From an uncultured Clostridia bacterium (GTDB lineage: Bacteria > Bacillota > Clostridia > Christensenellales > CAG-138), in NCBI GenBank assembly GCA_947168855.1, contig CAMVNO010000009.1, forward strand, positions 42,345 through 106,344: DNA of 64,000 bases, read 5' to 3'. The stretch's first letter is position 1. Every line of letters begins with the position of its first letter. The translations under genes and the position numbers were made by a program. Below the pieces are notes generated by a model. It did no database searches. It worked only from the letters and a program-made list of their open reading frames with translations, and was not told the origin of the DNA. Shown here in pieces: positions 15,874-25,816 of this stretch.

Positions 15874-16062
15874 GTCGTCGCGGGCTTCGCTGAGCTCGCG
15901 AAGGTTTTTTTATTTCATAAGAAAACCATCGCGTCGCCTTACTTCGCCGCTCCTCCTTTCCGCAAAAGGTCACGCTCGGTTTTTCTGTTCGGTTGTAAAC
16001 GCCCTCACGACGAAAAACCGTTGCTACCAACCTTTTGCGGGGGTCGCGCCTCCGGCGCATTT
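15874..16062. repeat. 185-bp dispersed repeat, copy 1
   Basis: It shares order and most bases with 29108-29292: GTCGTCGCG, a GCTCCTCC..CCGCAAAA block, TCACGCTCGGTTTTTCTG, TCGGTTGTAAACGCCCTC, ACGACGAAAAAC, a GCTACCAAC block and a final GC-rich inverted repeat (GCGCCTCCGGCGC). The first hairpin, an intrinsic terminator in copy 2, is decayed here. It fills the gap between the divergent solute-binding protein and thpR genes; 16063-16117 shows nothing else. Confidence 0.8.
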
Positions 16063-16117
16063 TAATATACTCCGATAATAGTATAGCAAATAAATCATAA
16101 ATAGAAAAGAGAAAACC

Positions 16118-16146
16118 TATACAAAAGTCCGAAAAAATCGTATAAT
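16118..16146 (+). promoter_or_regulatory. Promoter of the thpR-addB-addA operon
   Basis: TATACA (16118-16123), 17-bp spacer, perfect TATAAT (16141-16146), 29 bp before the thpR ATG. Confidence 0.65.
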
Positions 16147-16175
16147 GGAGGCAACGATCCGAAAGGAGCCTTTAT

Positions 16176-16697
16176 ATGCGCTTATTTATCGCCGTGCCGC
16201 TGCCGAAGGACGTGCAGCGCGCCGTTTACACCGCGGAGGAGGGGCTGCGCGTCGCGAGCACCGCGGGGCGTTTCGTTCCGGCTGGCAACTTTCATATCAC
16301 GCTGCGCTTTCTGGGCGAGACCAATGCGCTTGCCGACATCGCCGCCGCCATGCACGAGGCGGTGAAGGACGCGCGTCCGTTCCTGCTGCGGCTCGGAACG
16401 CTCGGCTCGTTTACGCACGGCGGGGCGCGGACGAGCTACCTCTCCGTGACCGGCGATCTCGACGAGCTCTTCCGCATCCGGGAAACGCTCGAAGCGGCGC
16501 TGTTTGAATACGGCTTTGCGGGCGGCAAGGTGCGGTTTTCGCCGCATATCACGCTGGCGCGCGCCGTCGAGCACGGGGATCTTTCAAAGATCCGTATTCC
16601 GAACGCGGCGTTCACCGTGCGTTCGATCGTGCTCTTTGAAAGCACCAACGAAAACGGGCGCATGGTCTATACGCCCGTGCACACGGAACCGTTTTAA
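16176..16697 (+). CDS. thpR: RNA 2',3'-cyclic phosphodiesterase (2'-5' RNA ligase family)
   Basis: A 2H-phosphoesterase of 173 residues. Both catalytic H-x-T-x motifs are present: HITLRF (about residues 40-45) and HITLAR (about 125-130). It opens RLNA-ligase style, MRLFIAVPLP. Family members hydrolyse 2',3'-cyclic phosphates on RNA and can ligate tRNA halves in vitro; the cellular role is unclear. GAAAGGAG lies well spaced before the ATG. It is the first gene of a plus-strand operon, 9 bp before addB. Confidence 0.92.
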   Translation: MRLFIAVPLPKDVQRAVYTAEEGLRVASTAGRFVPAGNFHITLRFLGETNALADIAAAMHEAVKDARPFLLRLGTLGSFTHGGARTSYLSVTGDLDELFRIRETLEAALFEYGFAGGKVRFSPHITLARAVEHGDLSKIRIPNAAFTVRSIVLFESTNENGRMVYTPVHTEPF

Positions 16698-16706
16698 GGA
16701 GGGACA

Positions 16707-19700
16707 ATGGCGGCTTTGACGATCTTCCGCGGCGGGGCGCATACCGGAAAGAGCACCGCGCTGTATGACAGGATCCGCGGGCACCGCGAAAAGGGCGAGC
16801 ATGCGATCCTGCTCGTGCCGGAGCAGGCGACCTACGCCGCGGAGCAGAAGCTATGCAAGGCGCTCGGCGGGCTTTTGGGCGTCGAGGTCTATAGCTTCGA
16901 GCGCTTTTCCGAGCGGCTTCTCACGCGTGCGGGGCATACGCGTCCGTTTCTGTCCGTCGAAGGGCGGCATATGGTGCTGCGCCGCGCTGCGTACCGCGTG
17001 CGGGGAAAGCTCTCCGTCTTTTCGCGCGTGTCGCAGTCGCCGGGGTTCGCCAAGGTGATGGACGAGTGGATCGGACGGTTCAAGCAAAGCTGCATTGCGC
17101 CGCAGGACCTCGAAGCCGCGCTCGGCTCGCTCGATCCCGATTCCCTGCTGTTTCGGAAGCTGTCCGATATCCTTCTCATCTACCGCGAGAGCGAGGCGTT
17201 TCTCGAATCGCGCTATCTCACCGCGCAGGACCTTCTCACGGAGGCGCTTGCCGTGCTGCCCGACGCCGGGCTTTCCGACACATACGTTTACATCGACGAC
17301 CTCGATCGCACGCGCGAGCAGGTGATGCGGCTCTTAAAGGGGATCATTCTGCACGCAAAGCATGTGACGGTCACGCTCCGCGCCGAAGCCGATCCGGCGC
17401 TTTCGGCGCTGTTCGAGCCGGAGGAGGCGCGCGCTGCGGCGCTTGCCGCGTTCTGCGCCGAACGGAGCATTCCGTTCTCCGTCCGCGCGTTCGAAACGCA
17501 GAGCGTCCGGGTCGATCCCGCGCTGAACCATCTGTGCCGCGAGCTCTTCAAACCGGAGCCGACGCCGTTCGAAGGCGAAAACGGCGCGGTTCGCGTGACG
17601 GGCTTTGCGACGCAGGCGCTGGAGGCGGAGATGACCGCGGACCGGATCCTCGACCTTTTGAAGGCGGACCCGACGCTCCGCTATTCCGACATCGCGATCG
17701 TCGTCTCCTCGCTCGACGCGTACGCGCCGCTTTTACGGCGCGCGTGCCGGCTTCGGAACATCCCGCTGTTTTTCGACGCGTCGCGTCCGATCCTCGGGCA
17801 CGCGGCGACCGATTTTGTGCTGTCGTCGGTTTGCGCGGCGGTGAACGCGCTGAACGTCAACGACCTTCTGCATGTGCTGAAAAGCGGGTACGCGGGCGTA
17901 TCCGCATTCGATACCGAGATCTTCGAAAACTATCTCCTGCGCTACGGGCTGTTCGGAAGCGCGCTTCAGAATCCGCTTTCGATCGGCGAGGTGCCGGAGG
18001 AGGCGGAGCGCGTAAGGGCCTCGATCGTGCCGAAGCTGCTTGCCCTCAAGGAATCGCTGTCCGAAAAGACGGCGGGTGGCAAGGTGCGCGGCGTGTACGC
18101 GTATCTGAAGACCATGGGGCTTATGGAGCAGCTCGAAGCCGAGGCGGACGCGCTGCAGCAGTCGGGCGAAGCGCAGGACGCGCAGACCTATGCGCAGATG
18201 TGGAACACGCTGATGACGCTGTTCAACCAGATCGACGCGATCATGGGCGACGTGCCGATGGGAGGTCAGGAATTCTGCGCGCTTTTGGAGGAAGGGCTTT
18301 CGAGCTACTCGATCGGCGTGCTCCCGGGACGCGCGGATCAGGTCGTGCTCGGCGATCTTGTACGTACGCGCCTGAACCGCAGCAGGGTGCTTTTGCTGCT
18401 CGGCTGCACCGAGGGTGTGTTCCCGCCGTCGAGATCCGACGACGCGCTCTTAAACGACGCGGAGCTTGACCGCATGGAATCGAGCGGGCTCTCCGTCTGG
18501 GGCAGGACGGCGCTGCTGACCGCGGCGGACCGGCTGCAGCTCTATACGCTGCTCACCAAGGCGACCGAGCGCATCTTTTTCTCATACCCGTGCGCCGGCG
18601 CCTCGGGCGAGATGGTGCCTTCGCCGATCCTCAAAACGGTCGAAACGCTGTTCCCGACGCCCGCGCCGCAGGTCGTTCTGAAACGGTCCGGCGCGCTGCC
18701 CGCGAATGCCGAGGTCGGCTTTGAGCGGCTGTCGGAGCTGCTTCGCATCTACCGCATCGAAGGCACGGTCATGACCGATCTTCCGCCGCTGCTCGCGTAT
18801 TACCGGAACGATCCTGCTTATGCGGACGCCGCCGAAGCGCTGCTTTCGGCGCGCGCAGGCACAAGGACGGAGGCGCAGATCGGGAAAGCGCTTGCCGGGA
18901 AGCTCTACGGCGAGGCGCCGTCGATGAGCGCAAGCCGTTTGGAGCAGTTTGCGCGGTGTCCCTTTGCGCAGTACCTGAAATACGGGCTCGGCGCCGAGGA
19001 GCGCAAGGAGGCGGCGGAGCGCGCCGACAACGTCGGAACGTTCCTGCACGATGCGCTGGACCTGTTCGTGAAAACGGCGCAGGACGAGGGCAGGGACCTT
19101 CGCACCATGACGAACGCGGAAGCGGACGCGGTTTTAAGCCGCATCCTGCCGCCGCTCAAGGAAACGCACAACGACGGCATCTTTGAACGCAACGCGCGCC
19201 TCAGGGAAGCGCTTGTCGTGCGGGACCGCATGATCCGCTGGTGCGCGTACTCCGTGCTGCGCCAGATCCGCGAGGGACGCTTCACGATTGCGGCGACGGA
19301 GGCGGGCTTCGGCAAAAACGGCGATCTTCTGCCCGTTTCGCTCGTGCTTTCCGACGGCACGCGCATTCCGGTCGGCGGAAAGATCGACCGCATCGATCGG
19401 ACGCCCGACGGCGCGATGTTTCGCATCGTGGACTATAAAACCGGCAGGAACCATACCTTTGACCCGTCGAAGTTCAGTAGCGGCGAAACGATCCAGCTTC
19501 CGCTGTATCTCGAAGCCGCCGGGCAGCTCGGCGGCGAGGCGGTCGGCATGTACTATATGCCGCTTTACGCGGACCCGCCCGAATCGCGGGATGAAACGCC
19601 GATGAATCCGCTGTCCGGCGTTACGGCGGACGACGAGGACGCGATCAGGGCGAGCGACGCGCATCTGGACGGCAAATCCGCGCTGATCAGAAAGCTTGCG

Positions 19701-19964
19701 GTCAAAAAGGACGGGTACGCGGGCGATCTCGTCACGCGCGAGGAGCTTGAATCGCTCAAGAACGCCGCGATCCGCACGGCGACGGTCAACGCGGAGCGCA
19801 TTCTTTCAGGCGAAGCGAACATCTATCCGACCGAGTCCGCGTGCACCTGGTGCCCGTACGGCGCGGTGTGCCGCTTCGATCCGCAGCTCGGCTGCAGAAA
19901 GCGCGGCGTGCCGAAGCTGAAGCTATCTGACCTTCTTTCAAAGGAAGGAGGCGACGAAGAATGA
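16707..19964 (+). CDS. addB: ATP-dependent helicase/deoxyribonuclease subunit B
   Basis: The AddB subunit of the AddAB complex, which processes double-strand ends and recognises Chi for recombination. The 1085-residue protein has the N-terminal Walker A-like GGAHTGKST (about residues 9-17) and LLVPEQATY typical of AddB. Its C-terminal RecB-like nuclease has VDYKTGRN. The [4Fe-4S] cluster ligands are visible as a Cys in ARCPFAQYLKYG and three Cys in CTWCPYGAVCRFDPQLGC. AAGGAGGGACA precedes the ATG. Length is slightly below Bacillus AddB (about 1160). It overlaps addA by 4 bp. Confidence 0.95.
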   Translation: MAALTIFRGGAHTGKSTALYDRIRGHREKGEHAILLVPEQATYAAEQKLCKALGGLLGVEVYSFERFSERLLTRAGHTRPFLSVEGRHMVLRRAAYRVRGKLSVFSRVSQSPGFAKVMDEWIGRFKQSCIAPQDLEAALGSLDPDSLLFRKLSDILLIYRESEAFLESRYLTAQDLLTEALAVLPDAGLSDTYVYIDDLDRTREQVMRLLKGIILHAKHVTVTLRAEADPALSALFEPEEARAAALAAFCAERSIPFSVRAFETQSVRVDPALNHLCRELFKPEPTPFEGENGAVRVTGFATQALEAEMTADRILDLLKADPTLRYSDIAIVVSSLDAYAPLLRRACRLRNIPLFFDASRPILGHAATDFVLSSVCAAVNALNVNDLLHVLKSGYAGVSAFDTEIFENYLLRYGLFGSALQNPLSIGEVPEEAERVRASIVPKLLALKESLSEKTAGGKVRGVYAYLKTMGLMEQLEAEADALQQSGEAQDAQTYAQMWNTLMTLFNQIDAIMGDVPMGGQEFCALLEEGLSSYSIGVLPGRADQVVLGDLVRTRLNRSRVLLLLGCTEGVFPPSRSDDALLNDAELDRMESSGLSVWGRTALLTAADRLQLYTLLTKATERIFFSYPCAGASGEMVPSPILKTVETLFPTPAPQVVLKRSGALPANAEVGFERLSELLRIYRIEGTVMTDLPPLLAYYRNDPAYADAAEALLSARAGTRTEAQIGKALAGKLYGEAPSMSASRLEQFARCPFAQYLKYGLGAEERKEAAERADNVGTFLHDALDLFVKTAQDEGRDLRTMTNAEADAVLSRILPPLKETHNDGIFERNARLREALVVRDRMIRWCAYSVLRQIREGRFTIAATEAGFGKNGDLLPVSLVLSDGTRIPVGGKIDRIDRTPDGAMFRIVDYKTGRNHTFDPSKFSSGETIQLPLYLEAAGQLGGEAVGMYYMPLYADPPESRDETPMNPLSGVTADDEDAIRASDAHLDGKSALIRKLAVKKDGYAGDLVTREELESLKNAAIRTATVNAERILSGEANIYPTESACTWCPYGAVCRFDPQLGCRKRGVPKLKLSDLLSKEGGDEE

Positions 19965-22900
19965 GCTTTACCCGGGAACAGATCGCCGCGATCGAAACCG
20001 GCGGCAACCTGATCGTTTCCGCGGCGGCGGGCGCGGGCAAGACGACCGTGCTGAGCGAGCGCGTCTGCCGTCTGGTCAAAGAGGGCATGCCGGTGGACCG
20101 CATGCTGGTTCTGACCTTCACGCGCGCCGCGGCGGGCGAGATGAAGGCGCGGATCTCGAAACGGCTTTCGGACGCCGCAAAGAGCGCCTCGGGCGCGCAG
20201 GCGGCGTATTACCGCGAACAGGCGGCGGCGGTCGCCAACGCCAATATTTCCACGATCGACGCGTTCTGCGCCAAGGTCGTGTTCCGTCATTTCTTCCGCG
20301 TGGGGCTGACGCCGTCGGTCTCCACGCTCGATGAGACCGAAACCGCCGTGCTGCGCGCCGAAACGCGAAACGCCGCGCTCGACGCGCTTGCCGAAACGCA
20401 GGCGGAGGACTACCGCACGCTGATCGTTGCGTTCGGCAGCGAGGAGGCGCTTTCGGAGGCAATGGAGGGCTTCGAGGACTTTTTGTCCGCGCAGCCCGAT
20501 CCGGCGGGGTGGATGGACGAAAACGAAGCGGCGCTTGCGGATCCGGAGGCGTTCGACCGGCAGCTTGCGTACGCGCTCGAAACCGATCGGAGGGAGCTTT
20601 TGCGCGTGATCGACGCGCTGCAGGCGGAGACCGACCGGGTCCCGCGGGCATACGAAAAGATCCTTTCGATCCTGTACGCGCAGCTTTCCCGCGCGCGCGG
20701 CGCGCTGACGATGCAGACGCGCGAAACGTACGCCGCGGCGCTTTCCGGCATTCTGGACGTTAAGGACGCGCTGCGCTTCCCGAACGGCACGCCCGACGCG
20801 GACAAGGCGGGCGTGCAGAAGGCAAAGCTTTTGTTCCGCGATACGGTGAAGCAGCAGGCGGAGCGCAACGCCGAGCCGGCGTCCGTTCTCCTGGAGCGGG
20901 AGCGGGCGGCAGCGCCGATCCTTCGCTCGTTCTACGCGCTGATGCGCGCGTACCGGACGGCGTTTGCCGAAGCGAAGCGCCGGAAGAACGCGCTCGATTT
21001 TACCGATCTCGAGCACATGACGATCGAGATCCTGAAGGACGACGAGATCGCCGCGGAGTACCGGAACCGGTTTTTAACGATCATCGTCGACGAGTATCAG
21101 GATTCTAACCGCGTGCAGGAGGCGATCCTGAACCGCATCGCAAGACCGGGCGGACTGTTCTTTGTCGGCGACGTCAAGCAGTCGATCTATCGCTTCCGTA
21201 TGGCGGAGCCCGGGCTGTTCCTCGAAAAATGCCGCGATTTTCACGGCAAAAACGGCACGCGGATCGACCTCGGACATAATTTCCGCTCCGGAACGGCGGT
21301 CGTCGACGCGGTCAACACGGTCTTTGAAACGATCATGAAGGAGCCTGTCGCCGGGATCGAATACGACGCGCGCGCAAGGCTCATCAAGGGCAATCCGACC
21401 GTGCCGGACGGCTGCTGCGAGCTGCATCTGTTTGAACGGGAGAACGACCCGGACGACGAGGAAACGCTTGAGGACGCCGAGGCGGAGGCGCTGTTCGCGG
21501 CGAGAACGATCCGCGAACGCATGCGGCGCCCGGTTGCGGACGGCGAAGGGAGCCGCGCATGCCGCTACGGCGATTTCGCGGTGCTTCTGCGCAACAAAAA
21601 GCATGCCCGCATCTGGGCGCAGACGCTTGCCGAGGAGGGCATTCCCGCCTATGCGCAGGCGTCGGGCGGGTACTTCGACGCGATCGAAGTCAAGCTCATG
21701 CTGAGCCTGCTTTCCGTGCTCGACAACCGCAGGCAGGACATTCCGCTTCTGGCGGTGCTGCGTTCGCCGCTGTTCGGGTTTACCGACCGGGAGCTTGCGG
21801 AGCTGCGCGTAAGCGGCAGGAAAGTCCCGTTGCTCGACTGCCTGCTTGCGGCAAGGGATACCGATCGGAAGGTCGCCGCGTTCTTCGACGCGATCGAACG
21901 CTTTGCGGCGCTTTCCCGCCGCATTCCGCTCGGCGAGCTCATCGAGCGCATCCTTGACGAAACGCGCTACCGTGAGATGGTCGGCGTGCTCGCGGGCGGC
22001 GAACAGCGGCTTGCGAACCTTTCCGCACTGGTCCGCGCCGCCGCCGACTGCGACGCCGCGGGCATGAGCGGCGTGCACGGATTTCTGCGCTTCATGGAGA
22101 ACGTCAGAGCGACCGAAAAGCTCGGCGCGGCGGCAACGGTCACGGCGGACGTCGTGCGCATCATGACGGTCCACGCCTCGAAGGGGCTCGAGTTTCCGTT
22201 CGTGTTCTATGCGGGGCTCGGCGGCATGTTCAACCGTCGCGACGAGATGAAGGCGCTTTTGCCCTCCGCCGCGCTCGGCACGGGGCTGCGGTATTTCGAC
22301 GAGTTCGGCGTGAAGCATGAAACGCTGACGCATCATAACGCCGTACAGGAGGTCTCGGACGCGTCGTGGGCGGAGGAGCTGCGCGTGCTGTACGTGGGCA
22401 TGACCCGCGCCAAGCAGGAGCTGTATCTTTTGGGCTCGGTCAAAAACGCGGAACAATGCGCCGCGGAAACCGAGGCGCCGACGCTCCTGTCGATCCGCAG
22501 ATCCAACACGGCGCTGAAGCTTTTGCTGCCCGCGCTGAACGGGCATATCGCGCCGGCGGTGCACCGCAAAAACGAGTTTCTCCGCGCCGGAACGTGCGCG
22601 GCGGCGGGGACGATCCCGCTTCCGACGAAGCAGGAGCGCGAGGACTTATTACGGCAGTTCTCCTGGGTCTATCCGCACCCGACGGCGGACACGCTGCCCG
22701 ACAAGACCTCGGTGACGGGGCTTTTGAAGGACGACGCGCCCGCGTTCAACGAGCCCGCGTTCGAGACAGGATACGACGTGCTCTCGGAGGGCAGCGCGGT
22801 CCATCGCGCGCTCGAATGTCTGCCGCTTCGGGACGCGGAAAAACGCGCGGCGTATCTATTGGACCTGCCCGGCGTTTCGCCGTTCCACGCGGAGGCGATC

Positions 22901-23248
22901 CGGCGCTTTGCGGCGTCGCCGCTCTTCCTGCGCATGGCGGCTTCGGACCGCGTCGAGCGCGAATGGAGCTTCCTTTGCCCGATGCCCGCAAAACGGCTTC
23001 TGCCGGAAACGGATTCGGACGAGCCGATCCTTTTACAGGGCGTGATCGACGCCTGCTTTATCGAGAACGGCGCGTGGGTGCTGCTCGATTATAAGACCGA
23101 CCGCGTGACCGGCGATCCCAAAGAATACGCAAAGAAGCACGCGCAGCAGGTCGCGCTGTACGCGGAAGCGCTCGAAAAGCTTTCCGGCATGCCGGTAAAG
23201 GAGCGGCATATCGTGCTGCTCGGCGCGAACACGGAGGTTTTGATATGA
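19961..23248 (+). CDS. addA: ATP-dependent helicase/nuclease subunit A
   Basis: The UvrD-type helicase and nuclease subunit of AddAB. Helicase motifs: Q-motif FTREQIAAIE, Walker A VSAAAGAGKTTVL (about residues 26-38), VDEYQDSN (motif II), FVGDVKQSIYRFR (motif III), HNFRSG (motif IV), MTVHASKGLEFPFVF and VGMTRAKQELYL (motifs V and VI). The C-terminal nuclease has LLDYKTDRV. It is 1095 residues, roughly 130 shorter than the Bacillus protein, but all catalytic motifs are there. ATGA overlaps with addB before and rsmF after indicate coupled translation. Confidence 0.96.
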   Translation: MSFTREQIAAIETGGNLIVSAAAGAGKTTVLSERVCRLVKEGMPVDRMLVLTFTRAAAGEMKARISKRLSDAAKSASGAQAAYYREQAAAVANANISTIDAFCAKVVFRHFFRVGLTPSVSTLDETETAVLRAETRNAALDALAETQAEDYRTLIVAFGSEEALSEAMEGFEDFLSAQPDPAGWMDENEAALADPEAFDRQLAYALETDRRELLRVIDALQAETDRVPRAYEKILSILYAQLSRARGALTMQTRETYAAALSGILDVKDALRFPNGTPDADKAGVQKAKLLFRDTVKQQAERNAEPASVLLERERAAAPILRSFYALMRAYRTAFAEAKRRKNALDFTDLEHMTIEILKDDEIAAEYRNRFLTIIVDEYQDSNRVQEAILNRIARPGGLFFVGDVKQSIYRFRMAEPGLFLEKCRDFHGKNGTRIDLGHNFRSGTAVVDAVNTVFETIMKEPVAGIEYDARARLIKGNPTVPDGCCELHLFERENDPDDEETLEDAEAEALFAARTIRERMRRPVADGEGSRACRYGDFAVLLRNKKHARIWAQTLAEEGIPAYAQASGGYFDAIEVKLMLSLLSVLDNRRQDIPLLAVLRSPLFGFTDRELAELRVSGRKVPLLDCLLAARDTDRKVAAFFDAIERFAALSRRIPLGELIERILDETRYREMVGVLAGGEQRLANLSALVRAAADCDAAGMSGVHGFLRFMENVRATEKLGAAATVTADVVRIMTVHASKGLEFPFVFYAGLGGMFNRRDEMKALLPSAALGTGLRYFDEFGVKHETLTHHNAVQEVSDASWAEELRVLYVGMTRAKQELYLLGSVKNAEQCAAETEAPTLLSIRRSNTALKLLLPALNGHIAPAVHRKNEFLRAGTCAAAGTIPLPTKQEREDLLRQFSWVYPHPTADTLPDKTSVTGLLKDDAPAFNEPAFETGYDVLSEGSAVHRALECLPLRDAEKRAAYLLDLPGVSPFHAEAIRRFAASPLFLRMAASDRVEREWSFLCPMPAKRLLPETDSDEPILLQGVIDACFIENGAWVLLDYKTDRVTGDPKEYAKKHAQQVALYAEALEKLSGMPVKERHIVLLGANTEVLI

Positions 23249-24519
23249 GAAGCTATCCGGAAGCGTTCCTTGCGCGCATGCGCGCACAGCTCGGGACGGA
23301 CTTTCCCGCGTTCTGCGCGGCGCTCAGCGAGCCGCCGAAGAAGGCGCTGCACATCAATGCGCTGAAAACCGACCGCGCGGAGCTTTCCGCGCTGCTCGGT
23401 CTGCCGCTGCCCGCGCTCTCCGAAAACCCGGACGGCGCGGCGGTTTCACCCGATTTCAACCCGAACGCGGCGCCGCTGCACGCCGCGGGGCTCTTCTATA
23501 TGCAGGAGGCGACGGCGCAGGCGCCCGTCGCCGCGCTCGATCTTCCGGACGACCCGGTCGTGCTCGACCTTTGCGCCGCGCCGGGCGGCAAGAGCGCGCA
23601 GCTTGCGGCGAAGATGCGCGGCGGCGTGCTGTTTTCGAATGAGATCGTGCCGTCGCGCGCGGAGATCCTTTGCGGCAATCTCGAACGCATGGGCGTTGTG
23701 AACGCGATCGTGACGAACGCCGAGCCGAAGGCGATCTGCGAACGGCTCAAAGGCGCATGCGACGCCGTGCTGGTCGACGCGCCGTGCGCGGGCGAATCCA
23801 TGTTCCGCAAGGACGAACAGGCGGTGCGCGACTGGTCGGAAGAGCACGTGGAAACCTGCGCGGTCCGGCAGCGGGCGATCCTCGAGGACGCGCAGAAGGC
23901 GGTCAAAAAAGGCGGCGCGCTCGTCTATTCCACCTGCTCGTTTTCCCCGCAGGAGAACGAACAGACCGTGCAATGGTTTCTGGACCGGCATACGGAGTTT
24001 GCGCTTGTGAACATGCGGCGGCTGTATCCGCACACGAGCGCGGGCGAGGGACAGTTTTTTGCGGTGCTGATGCGCGCGGGCGAACGCGTTCCGTCGGCGT
24101 TTTCGACCGGCAAAAGCGACAAAGTCCCGGCGTTCGACGCGTTTTCCGATCAGGTACGGCTGCCAAAAGGGCAGGTCCGGCTTCTTCGGGACGGGCGCGT
24201 GCTGCTTATTCCGCCGATGCCGTTCCCGTTCGACGGGGTCAAGCTCGTGCGGGCGGGGCTGCTCCTCGGCGAGGTCAAAGGCAGCCGCTTCGAGCCCGCG
24301 CACGCGCTTGCCATGGCGGGACGCGAGACGCCGCTTTTCCGCACCTGCGCGCTCTCCTTTGACGAGGCGATGCAGTATCTTCGCGGCGAAACGCTGATGA
24401 AAGAAGCCGAAAGAGGCTACGGCGCGGCGACGTACGAGGGGCATGCGCTGGGGCTTTACAAAGCCTCCGACGGCATGCTGAAAAACCATTACCCGAAGGG
24501 GTTAAGACTGCTGAAATAG
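23245..24519 (+). CDS. rRNA cytosine-C5 methyltransferase (RsmF/NOL1-NOP2-sun family)
   Basis: A 424-residue SAM-dependent RNA m5C methyltransferase. The SAM site reads LDLCAAPGGKSAQLAAKM. The two catalytic cysteines are in VDAPCAGESMFRKD and VYSTCSFSPQENE. The C-terminal about 130 residues match the RsmF-type extension with RNA-binding fold rather than RsmB, which has an N-terminal NusB-like domain. The start overlaps addA by 4 bp. Whether it modifies 16S or 23S rRNA cannot be read from sequence. Confidence 0.9.
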   Translation: MRSYPEAFLARMRAQLGTDFPAFCAALSEPPKKALHINALKTDRAELSALLGLPLPALSENPDGAAVSPDFNPNAAPLHAAGLFYMQEATAQAPVAALDLPDDPVVLDLCAAPGGKSAQLAAKMRGGVLFSNEIVPSRAEILCGNLERMGVVNAIVTNAEPKAICERLKGACDAVLVDAPCAGESMFRKDEQAVRDWSEEHVETCAVRQRAILEDAQKAVKKGGALVYSTCSFSPQENEQTVQWFLDRHTEFALVNMRRLYPHTSAGEGQFFAVLMRAGERVPSAFSTGKSDKVPAFDAFSDQVRLPKGQVRLLRDGRVLLIPPMPFPFDGVKLVRAGLLLGEVKGSRFEPAHALAMAGRETPLFRTCALSFDEAMQYLRGETLMKEAERGYGAATYEGHALGLYKASDGMLKNHYPKGLRLLK

Positions 24520-24531
24520 GAGGATCTGCCG

Positions 24532-25806
24532 ATGGATCAGAGCAAATTCGAACGCTTCGATATGAAGAAGCCGCCGTGCCGCACGGCGTGGTATCTCAGA
24601 CCGCTGACGTATCTTCTGAGCGCGCCGGACGTGAAAAAGCACGGCGCGATCATCAAAAAGACCGGCGTGGAGGGGCTGAAGCCGCCGTATCTGCTGCTTT
24701 GCAACCACAACGCGTTTCTGGATTTCAAGGTCGCGACGAAGGCGATTTACCCCGCGCGTGCAAACTACGTCGTGGCGATCGACGGGTTCATCGGGCGCGA
24801 GGGGCTTTTGCGGAAGGTCGGCTGCATCTGCAAGCGTAAGTTTACCAACGATATCACGCTGATCCGGCAGCTGAAGCGCGTCGTTCAAAACGGCGACATC
24901 AACGTGATCTATCCCGAGGCGCGGTATTCGCTCTGCGGCACGACCGCGGTCCTGCCCGCGTCGCTCGGCAAGCTCTGTAAGCTATTGGGCGTGCCGGTCG
25001 TCACGTTCATCTGCCACGGACACCACATCAATTCGCCGTTCTGGAATCTGCATGACCGCGGCGTGAAGCCCACGGAAGCCGAGATGACCCTGCTCTTTTC
25101 CGCGGAGGAGCTGAAAAAAGCGACGCCGGACGAGATCAACGAAAAGCTTGTGCAGGCGTTTCGGTACGACGACTACGCGTGGCAGAAGGAGAAGGGGATC
25201 CGCGTGACCTACGAGAAGCGCGCGGAGGGGCTTCATAAGGTGCTCTATCAATGTCCCGCGTGCCGAACGGAGTTTCAAATGGCGAGCGAGGGAACGCATC
25301 TCTTCTGCAAGGCGTGCGGCAAGCGCTGGTTCTATCAGGAGGACGGGAGCTTAAGCGCCGAGACCGGCGAAACGGAGTTTTCGCATATCCCCGACTGGTA
25401 CGAATGGGAGCGGGAAAACGTGAAAAAGGAGGTCGAAGCGGGCACGTACGATACCGGAGATATGCCGGTCACGGTGCGCTCGCTGCCGAACGCGAAAAAG
25501 TTCATCCTGCTCGGCGAGGGCACGATGCGCCACGATATGGACGGATTCCACGTGCGCGGCGTCGATCCGGACGGCGATCCGTTTGAAATGGAAAAGAGCG
25601 TGCCGTCGCTGTATTCGTGCCACATCGAGTATGAATACCTCGGCAAGTTCGGCGACTGCGTGGACCTCAACACGCTCGAGGACACCTGGTACATCTACCC
25701 GCACGACTGCGACTTTGCCGTCACAAAGATGGCGCTCGCAACCGAGGAGCTCTACTTTGCCGACTGCCGCAAAAAGGGTATTCCGGTCAAACCGGGGCTG
25801 GCGTGA
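24532..25806 (+). CDS. PlsC-like acyltransferase with C-terminal zinc-ribbon extension
   Basis: The N-terminal part (about residues 45-215) is a lysophosphatidate-acyltransferase-like domain. NHNAFLD supplies the H-x4-D catalytic motif, and YPEARYSLCG stands where PEGTRS normally is, so the Gly of that block is replaced by Ala. About residue 240 onward has CPAC..CKACGKRWF, a four-Cys zinc ribbon, then a roughly 150-residue domain I do not recognise. Length (424) is nearly double that of an ordinary PlsC. AGGAGG precedes the ATG. It lies 12 bp after the rRNA methyltransferase, in the add operon. The acyl acceptor is unknown. Confidence 0.78.
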   Translation: MDQSKFERFDMKKPPCRTAWYLRPLTYLLSAPDVKKHGAIIKKTGVEGLKPPYLLLCNHNAFLDFKVATKAIYPARANYVVAIDGFIGREGLLRKVGCICKRKFTNDITLIRQLKRVVQNGDINVIYPEARYSLCGTTAVLPASLGKLCKLLGVPVVTFICHGHHINSPFWNLHDRGVKPTEAEMTLLFSAEELKKATPDEINEKLVQAFRYDDYAWQKEKGIRVTYEKRAEGLHKVLYQCPACRTEFQMASEGTHLFCKACGKRWFYQEDGSLSAETGETEFSHIPDWYEWERENVKKEVEAGTYDTGDMPVTVRSLPNAKKFILLGEGTMRHDMDGFHVRGVDPDGDPFEMEKSVPSLYSCHIEYEYLGKFGDCVDLNTLEDTWYIYPHDCDFAVTKMALATEELYFADCRKKGIPVKPGLA

Positions 25807-25816
25807 AAGGGAACCA

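Noticed and set aside
21074..22564. 496-codon minus-strand frame within addA
   Set aside because: Antisense shadow without ribosome site; addA is continuous and has all helicase motifs.
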